DNA of 64,000 bases from Pleurodeles waltl (Eukaryota > Chordata > Amphibia > Caudata > Salamandridae): contig NC_090439.1 of NCBI RefSeq assembly GCF_031143425.1, positions 638,973,465-639,037,464 of the forward strand. Reading direction: 5' to 3'. The stretch's first letter is position 1; every line of letters starts with the position of its first letter. The position numbers were made by a program, and so were the translations under genes. Of this stretch, positions 56,946 through 64,000 are shown one piece after another. Below the pieces are notes generated by a model. It saw only the letters and a list, made by a program, of their open reading frames with translations. It was not told the origin of the DNA and did not search any database.

Positions 56946-58411
56946 ACGCTAGACGTGGACCTAGGAAGCTGGCACCCCACGGGCTCTGTTACTGGAGCAC
57001 CTATTTAGGTCAGAGGACCGTGTTTCAGCACAGGTATGGGCCGGCCATGAGCACGAGGGGCACTACAGCCGTCCTACACTAGCTGATTCTTTTAAAGAGG
57101 TTGGGGGTGATGCCCGAATCAGGTTTCCAGCACCGATTGTTAGGGGTGAAAGGTCATTTTTTAGGCATCGAAGCTTAGAGGACTACGTTTACCCGCTAAA
57201 GGTTTATTATAAAGCACCCCCGACCGCCCATGGCTCCATTTTACAGTAGAACCCGCCCACATGTTCTTTAGAGGAAGCAGCTGCCGCCATCTTAGTCTGT
57301 GAGCATCTACTCAACCTCTGTGGAGAACATTCCTTCAGTCCAGTCGTTTAAATAATTGTAGATAATCTAATGTCTACAATGCCACAACCTGGTCTTGTAA
57401 AGACCCTTTGTAATTGGTCAACTGGAATTTTTACCAAGGATGTCTGCCGGCCGGGCGCCCAAAAGCAACGGATGCCGTGGACAGCGGCAATAGAATGTGC
57501 TTTCTGCATTTTGATGCTTTTTAAAAAAACGTTTTCAGACTTGGCACCTAACACTTTGAACAGCTTCCGACTAAGGCCGCAAACGGAGGCTTGTACACAT
57601 TCAAGGCCTGCCTTCAGCAGGGCTGCAGAGTGAGGGTAAGAACAAGAGTATGTCGTTGTGAAAGGGGACTCCTTTCAGCCCAGTCGAATAGAAATAAGAA
57701 TAACAACGATAATATCAATAATACCATCAATGATAATAATATATATAATAATGATATTAACGATAATAATAATAATTCGTACCAGGCGCCAGGACGCGAT
57801 TTTTCCTGACGAGAGCATGACTTGTACTGCACACGGCTTCCCAGAGCTGGCCCTCCATTTCCCGCGTAAAATAACCGAACCCTGTCAGAGCGGGCCCTGG
57901 AGTGCGAGGTTAGGGAGCAGGATAATGCGTGCTTGAAGGCTCTTGTAGCAGCCTCACACGCACACGTGCGTGCATCACTTACCCCTGATTAGCACTGATC
58001 ATGTCAGGATTTTAATTCCATTTACCGAGTCTCGCTTTCTAGTTGTTCGTACATTAACTGTCCTGTCACAGGCCAGAATGCCACCTTATTTATTTTTAAT
58101 TTGATTCACATCCTTTGAGCATTTTAAACAATGTCTAAGCTGTTTGGATGATGTTTTTTTTTTTTTTAAATTAACAGTTCGAATATTACGTATGTGAAAT
58201 GTTACTAACGTAAACATGATGTATTTTAATTTGGAACAAACATCAAGTCCAATGCGCGGCCGCCCCTTTGTGTAAAAGCAGCGTCTAAAATCTGGCATTC
58301 CAGTTTCAGCACGTACATAGCGCCTTATTCTCATACTGACATCCATAAAAGCACTGTGTATGAGGGGCATTTGGAATGTCACTGGCTTCAATAAAGAGAA
58401 TAAACGAGGCG
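56946..58411. other. Intergenic, nothing recognised
   Basis: No gene or known transposon seen. An AAT/ATA-rich tract lies at 57692-57778. Confidence 0.5.
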
Positions 58412-58500
58412 GACGGTCCACCGGGACAGCTCAGTGAGGTAAATGGTCACATCTGTGAATGGCCTGGAGTTCGAATCATGCAAAGGACACAGGATCTTTA
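58412..58500 (+). mobile_element. Probable tRNA-derived SINE head
   Basis: GGACAGCTCAGTGAGGTAAA resembles the tRNA A box (TRGCTCAGTNGG), and about 35 bp later GAGTTCGAATC matches the B box (GGTTCGANNC). Together these form an internal RNA polymerase III promoter as in tRNA-derived SINEs. The flanking DNA does not give a clear 3' tail, and the acceptor stem does not pair well, so this is not a functional tRNA. Confidence 0.5.
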
Positions 58501-59564
58501 GATTCTTCTCAATCGAAAATATATCGAATTGGGTGAAAGAGGCAAGCGTTATTGGCAGTGTTTCGGAAACTGCAACTTTGCAGGAGCTAAAAGCAACATA
58601 AAAAGTTCTAATGAAAACAAGGTATTGGTTCATGCTCACTATCAAATTGACATATGTGTAAATGGAGGCGGGATTTATGCACACTTGACAAATGATTCCA
58701 AAAGAAGGACCCTCCATAACTCTCCTAAGCCCCGGCTGCACGTTTCTCCTGCTGATCACGAGGAAGAAGTCACTGCAGGACACACAACACTGGCTTTCCT
58801 GCAGACAAAGCAACATCCCCTGGACATGACCTCTAGGCTAACCCTCAGGCTAAAATTATCCCCGCCATGATTTTAGTCAGTTATTTTTGATCACCCTTCT
58901 CAGACAGCCAGCCTAAAAAGAGCATTGAAATATACAAATGGGCAAATATCTTTGATTTGTATTGTAATTGTACCTACGTAGCAGTCCGGAGTCCTGGTGA
59001 CGTGCTGAAGCGCTTTAGTGCGCAGCTGGCATGCTACTCCATGGGAGTGCCCTCGGTGGGAGAGAGTGGCTGTCATAAGTACTACATGGGCAGTATAGAT
59101 GCATTGCATGAGAAAAAAGTTGTGTTTTTGTCCTTGAGCCTTATGCCTGAACTCGAGGAGAAAACAAAGGAGCCGATGGGTGGGCTATTAAAACATAAGG
59201 GGCACATTATGCAGCGTTCCTGCATGCAATCAACTCTAATTTCATATAGTAATCTAGGAAGAGTGGTACAGCATTAGTCATCAGACAAGATGGGCAGTGT
59301 AATTATATTCCAGTAGTAGTAGTAGAAATACATTTATTTAAACCAACGTTTGTTAAACTTTAGTATAACAATGAAACACAAATACAATCCAGCACTCCTC
59401 CTTAGAGCAAATAAAAACCCTGCCCACTGCACAAGTTACATCCAAAAAACCAGTTTCAAAGTCACATCTTATTGCATCAGCCCTTGTACAAATTACATTT
59501 TTCCTATAATGCAACCAATACCAAAGCAGTGTGGGTCAATTTTGTTTGCAACAGTGTAAATTAA
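58501..59564. other. Intergenic, nothing recognised
   Basis: Possibly includes the body of the SINE at its left end. A short AGT run lies at 59313-59327. No gene. Confidence 0.5.
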
Positions 59565-60053
59565 GGGCCTGATTACGAGTTTGGTGGTCAGAAAACCTGA
59601 CCACCAGACCCGTGGTCCCCACCTGCCCTACTAGGAGGTTTCCACTCGGGTGACCAATAGAAACCAAGGTTTCCGCTGGACAGCCCAGTGGAAGACGTGC
59701 GGCCGCATTGGACTCTGCTCCCATGGAGCAGATTTCAATGCCGCCGCACAGGGGTCCTCCCTACCACCTTCGGAATGCGCACCATTTGCTAGGCAGACGG
59801 TGCACATTCCAACAGTGCATCGGAGGGGGCCCCCCTGCACTGTCCATGACAATGTTGAGAACATGGTTGTAATCAGCAGCGTGGCACTGACTTCAGCGCT
59901 GGCCTGGCTGATCACAACCAAGACCACTGTCAGCCTGTCGGGATCAGAGATCCTGGCAGGGATCGTGGTCTTTTGGCGGTCGGACTGCCACAGCGGTCCA
60001 ACCACCACCACGAGTCTGGCGGTCTTGAGGTCACCAGACTCATAACCCGGCCC
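59565..60053. mobile_element. Hairpin-rich MITE, third (divergent) copy
   Basis: The left end GGGCCTGATTACGAGTTTGG and the complemented right end GGGCCGGGTTATGAGTCTGG form imperfect inverted repeats, next to TAA on both sides. Inside are palindromes such as TGGTGGTCAG/CTGACCACCA (59581-59605) and TGCGGCCGCATT. It resembles the elements at 1333 and 39737 in plan and end sequence but shares little interior sequence, so it is probably another Harbinger-driven family. Confidence 0.65.
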
Positions 60054-60154
60054 ATAATCAAAGTCAGATTCTCAGCGCTCAACCACCCAGGGATCCAAGC
60101 TTAAGAATCATCAGTCCTAGACATGAATAAAGCATTGAAGAGGAAAGCGCAATT

Positions 60155-60700
60155 ATAGAGAAATCCTTCCCCACTGGGCAGTGGAGTCCAAATCAAGAGA
60201 GAAAATCCACATAATATGGAAAATTCCTTATTATCCAGCTCATCAAATTCATCAGCCAAGTATCAGTGAGGAGCCATGCTGTAATGTCACATTCACATTT
60301 TTATTAAATTCTCTTTGTAACATACAGCAGCCCAGCCAACGCATTTCGTCCAAAGAAGGACTTCATCAGGGTCATTGTATCAGTGTATTCATATTGCTTG
60401 TATTCTTCCTGTCAGATAGATTCCCCACAATCCAGGATGCTTGTTCTTTTTACTTGGTGCCGGTCAGGTGACACAGATCTTAACTGCGCAAGCTACTATT
60501 TCTCCTATGTATTGGATTGAGTTACAAAGAGAACCCAATAAAATGTGAATGTGAGATTACAACATGGCTCCTTGCTGATGCTTGTCTGATATATATTTGA
60601 TGAACTGGATAAGAAGGAATTTTCCTTAAATGAGTGGATTTTCTCCCTCGATTTGGACCTCTACCCATCGGGGAAGCATTTCTCCACAGTAGAGCTTCTC
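60155..60700. repeat. PLE-5, inverted terminal repeat pair
   Basis: 60155-60325 and 60527-60700 are inverted copies (shared GAGAAAATCCAC, GGAAAATTCCTT, TCATCAAAT, GGAGCCATG and CACATTCACATTTT in order). Between them lies a 0.2-kb spacer with a hammerhead-like block. No protein is encoded. It looks like a coding-less PLE derivative. Confidence 0.6.
60329..60377 (-). ncRNA. Hammerhead-like motif of PLE-5
   Basis: Minus strand: GACC, core CTGATGA, helix II GTCC-TTCTTT-GGAC (perfect four-pair stem), GAAA, then TGCGTTGGCTGGG. The core is complete. Helix I pairing (ACC with GGC) is weak. Confidence 0.5.
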
Positions 60701-60984
60701 TTCAACTATTTGTTCCATATTTCCTGTAACCAGGTTCTAAACAAATTCTTGAAGATAAAAAAATATGTATACAGTCTATTAGAATGTGCATAGTTGAGCA
60801 GCGCATTCCTAGTCCACTATTACAAATCCGCTCCCTGACCCATAACCCAGCTCCTCCGCTTGCCTGGAATAAACTGGGTTCAACCCCACCCGTAATCTTA
60901 AACTGCAGAAAGGTTGGGAAGTCTAGACAGGGAAAGCTAATTCTTGGGCTCAGGATTACCTAAAATAGATGGTAGATTTCTTTG

Positions 60985-61800
60985 TGCTCCAGTACTACAG
61001 ATCTCCATTCCTGTATTACAATGCCCCTCTCTCCCTCAGTTCCAGTTTTGATATCTGTAGAGGAGCATCAACTTTATAACCTTGTATTTTTAGGGAGATG
61101 GCCATCATCACCAGCTAGTTTCTTACCAGTCCTACCCAAACTAACTCACTTACATATTTCCTTGGCACATGGAGCTGACACCTTTGCATTATTTCCAGAT
61201 ATTAATTTTTACCAAAACGGTAAACAAAGCACAGCAATGGTAGTATTCCATGAATTCAATTTAGCTTCAACCCTGATCGCTTGGATCATAGAGTTTGCGG
61301 GGAGGTCTCAACGTTTTTTGGGCACACTTCTTCCAATTTCCCTCAGCTACGATTAGATCCTACCCCTATAACTTTGGCCCTATAAAATAACTGGTGGGCT
61401 AAGATTGCTTTATGAACTGTAAGAATGGGATCCAGGGAGGGGCCTCCAAAGTCCTTTTTACATTTCTTTAGACCACCCACTGAGATTAACATCTAGGTTT
61501 TCAAAGTTTTGAGGTGCAACTTCCACTGCAACTAACTATTAAATGTTAGCCCCAGATATTTATAAGAAAAACACTCATTTCTGGCAATTTATCCTATTAC
61601 CCAGTTAAAGTGCTTGCAACTCTTCCCAAAAACCAAGATATATTTTTTTTCCAAATCAATGTTATATTTATTTTTGTGACAATATTTATCAAAGACATCC
61701 AGTTTCCTTTGCAAACCCAACTGTGTTACATCCAAGATGACCAAATTGTCTGTGTGAAAAAAGCAGGGTATATGTCACCCCCTATACGTGGGTAGAAAGA
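60985..61800 (-). pseudogene. CR1/L2-like LINE fragment, 3' half
   Basis: Minus-strand frames show a decayed catalytic box HTDNLVILD (from YADD-LVIL), LDVFDKYCHKNKYNIDLEKK, YKYLGLTFNS-like and LKTLKT blocks, then VHKAILAHQLFYRAKVIGV. These are the palm-to-thumb region of a CR1/L2-type reverse transcriptase. It is interrupted by many stops. The segment upstream of the catalytic box is missing, replaced by PLE-6 sequence. Confidence 0.65.
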
Positions 61801-61913
61801 ATGGGGTAGTTGCAATGCTGCAGGCAGGTCTGCAGGGTACAAAGAGAATAATGTTGGTGCTCTGTCAAAACCCATTGTTAATTGGTATTTCACAAGATAG
61901 AGGGCCATTATTC

Positions 61914-64000
61914 TCAAGAAACACCTTGGCCCAATTCATTCTCCGTATTGTGTCCTATCGCAACACACTGGAGAGGACTGATCCAACCCACTTCATTTTG
62001 TCTCAACACTAGCTCCCTAGCACCACCTCTAGCGTTCTGAGGGACATGATCGATTCCATGGAACCAAATTTCAGCTATGCCAGTGTGCTGTTCCACCATA
62101 TGTGCGGTCATGGGGTACCTATCATTCCTGCTTCGTATCGCATGTATATGGTCTTGTATCCATGCTTTTAAGGGTCTTATGGTGCGGTCAACATATACGA
62201 GGCCACATCCACAGCCAATGACATAGGTTACAAATTTGTTTTAAATTTTTTTATAATGTTCAATGTAGTATTTTCATCCTGTGTTGTAACTAAATAGTTT
62301 GATCTTATTTTTACCATACTCACACATGTTGCATTCGCTACAGGTGTAAAACCCCTTATTCCATTCACACAACCATGTGTTGGCAACTCCAGTGTCTGTT
62401 ATATAACTAGGACGTAGCAAATCCCTTATTATTCCACCTCTACGATATGTTACCCTGGGTTTGTAACTGATAATATCCTTTATCCCTGGTATATCAGATA
62501 ACAGATGCCAATGTTTCCACACAATTTTATATATGCCATAACTTCTTTTAGTATACTGGGTGGTAAATACCAAATTGTGGTCAAACTTGTCTCTGTTCCT
62601 CTGACTGTTGTCCAATATACTAGTCCGAGACAGCCTCTGTACTCTATCCTCTGCTTTTTGTAAAATTCAGTGTTCATAGCCCCTCGCTGAGAAATGTTGC
62701 TTAACTCGATGCATGTGTAACAGATATTTTTTAGTTTCACTACAATGTCCCAATATGGAATATTGTTAATCGTAGACTTGGGGTGGGCGCTAGTCGCATG
62801 CACAACACTATTGCAAGCAGTAGCCTTTCTAAACAGGGTGCTGTGAATCCTCCCATATTTGATATAAAACTGGAGTCTATCCTCTCTCTGCTACAGACCA
62901 TAGCTAGACTTACATTATAGGGATTGGCATTTAGATAATCCACATATTCTATCAATTGGTCAGTTGTCTCCTTCCAAAGCACCATATTTTCATCAATATA
63001 CCACCCCCAAAAGACAATAGGATCCATCCACCGAGAAGCACCATTGACCCAGGCATGCTCCCTCCCCCAGCAGCCCATAAAGAGGCCGGCGTACAAGGGA
63101 GCAAACCTTGAACCCACCGCAGTCCCTTTTTTTTGGTGATACCAGTGACCTTCATGCAAAAATTAGTTGTTAGTTAAAATAATTACAACCATCTCTAGAA
63201 TCATTTTATTGCATTCTAACCAGACCACCAACTTAGTACGCAGGAAGGGTTCAACTGCCCGTATGCCAAATGTCCTTTTTATACAAGTGTAAAGACTTAC
63301 AACATCCAATGTTACAAATATAAGATCCTCCGACCACACCACACCTTCAAATTTATTCAGTATGCCCTTACTATTTTTGATATAAGATGGCAAGTTATTA
63401 ACCAATAGCTTCAAGAATCTATCCACATATTCCGATAGCCATTCAGTAGGGGAGGCCAACCCTGATCTTATGGGCCTCCCCAGAGGGAAGGATCTCCCCT
63501 TATGGATTTTTGGAAAGATGTAAATGCATGGGAATCAAAGGTTTTAATCTGTAAGTAACGGTATTCATCGTCTGAAATCGAGCAACTCTCAGCCCATTCA
63601 CTAAGTCTCATATTAATGTGTGAAGCAACCTCTTTCATAGGGTTATGTGTTATCAATTCATAGCAATCTGTATCACCTGTCTATCAATCTCCTGTAGGTA
63701 ATCTGTTTTGTTCATAATAACTATGTTTCCACCCTTGTCTGCTTCGCATATTACAATACAATAATTTCCCTTCAAATTCTTCAATGCCTCCCTTTCACTG
63801 AAAGTTAGATTATCAGATCCCAGGTGTTTCCCATGTAGTACCTCACATAGCTTATACAGATCCTTCAGTACCTCATTATAGAAGCTGTCTGTATTCCAAT
63901 GTGTTCCTTTTGTGATAAACTTAGGCTTCTTTTTAAGGCCACTGTCAATACATACGTTTTCAGTAATATCCAAACTATCAGCCAACCTCTCCAAAGACAT
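61914..64000 (-). pseudogene. PLE-6, degenerate Penelope-like element, runs off the right edge
   Basis: Minus-strand pieces from the window edge. The N-terminal region with ADKGGNIVIMNKTDY is at 63760-63660. WLSEYVDRFLKLLV and FVTLDVVSLYTCI (motif A) lie at 63440-63290, and KGTAVGSRFAPLYAGLFMG near 63130. The catalytic box is WYIDENMVLW near 62990 (YIDE). The HATSAHPKSTINNIP connector is near 62790 and a Cys cluster CSECNMCEYG near 62330. A nuclease remnant (VIGCGCGLVYVDRTIRPLK, then NARGGARELVLR) follows at 62230-61990. There are at least five frame breaks. It is closest in motif spacing to PLE-2. The 5' end lies outside the window. Confidence 0.8.

Noticed and set aside
53211..56952. Open frames of 345-603 codons on the plus strand
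   Set aside because: Produced by 109-bp and 25-bp repeats without stops; periods are not codon multiples and all three frames are open.
58412..58500. Functional tRNA gene
   Set aside because: Only A-box and B-box resemblance; no closed acceptor stem or convincing anticodon arm.

Overview
This is vertebrate nuclear DNA carrying one host gene, SOX17, in about 64 kb of dense, mostly decayed transposons. I infer a salamander, probably a newt. The SOX17 C-terminus matches the amphibian form. The repeat content also fits: Penelope-like elements (PLEs), PIF/Harbinger transposons with many short palindromic derivatives, an L1-type LINE and CR1/L2-like LINEs. The species itself cannot be proved from the window.

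Left part (1-10.9 kb): a 632-bp non-autonomous Harbinger-like element made almost entirely of back-to-back hairpins (1333-1964), then a degenerate PLE (PLE-1, 2232-6858, minus strand) flanked by inverted terminal repeats, then AT-rich and unassigned DNA.

Transposon block (13-37.4 kb): a decayed L1-type LINE (plus strand, from about 13.0 kb) was interrupted by an apparently intact 8.9-kb Harbinger element (17422-26347) with a 3-bp target duplication. That element has a transposase gene and two divergent Myb/SANT-like genes whose introns can be placed from the sequence. Next comes a three-level nest. A CR1/L2-like LINE (minus, 26.7-37.4 kb) is split by PLE-2 with an 8-bp duplication, and PLE-2 is split by PLE-3 with a 13-bp duplication. 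Both insertions can be undone on paper to give continuous reading frames. PLE-3 has inverted terminal repeats of about 600 bp. Hammerhead-ribozyme-like motifs sit in the terminal regions of the PLEs.

SOX17 region (40-50 kb): upstream flank with a second hairpin-chain element (39737-40208), a CpG-rich block with three TGACGT motifs, and a CpG-island promoter. SOX17 has two coding exons (46304-46607 and 48065-48783) split inside the HMG box, encoding 340 residues. The last codons plus the start of the 3'UTR have been amplified into a tandem array just after the stop codon. A polyadenylation signal lies at 49674.

Right part (50-64 kb): a foldback PLE derivative (50.4-51.6 kb), a 109-bp tandem array and a roughly 2-kb array of 25-bp repeats that share a seed motif, a probable tRNA-derived SINE, a third hairpin-rich element, another PLE inverted repeat, a LINE fragment, and a degenerate PLE running off the right edge (minus strand).

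The Harbinger proteins form one transposition system, which plausibly also mobilised the short hairpin elements that share its ends. SOX17 is the only gene with a predicted host function: a SOXF transcription factor of endoderm and endothelium.
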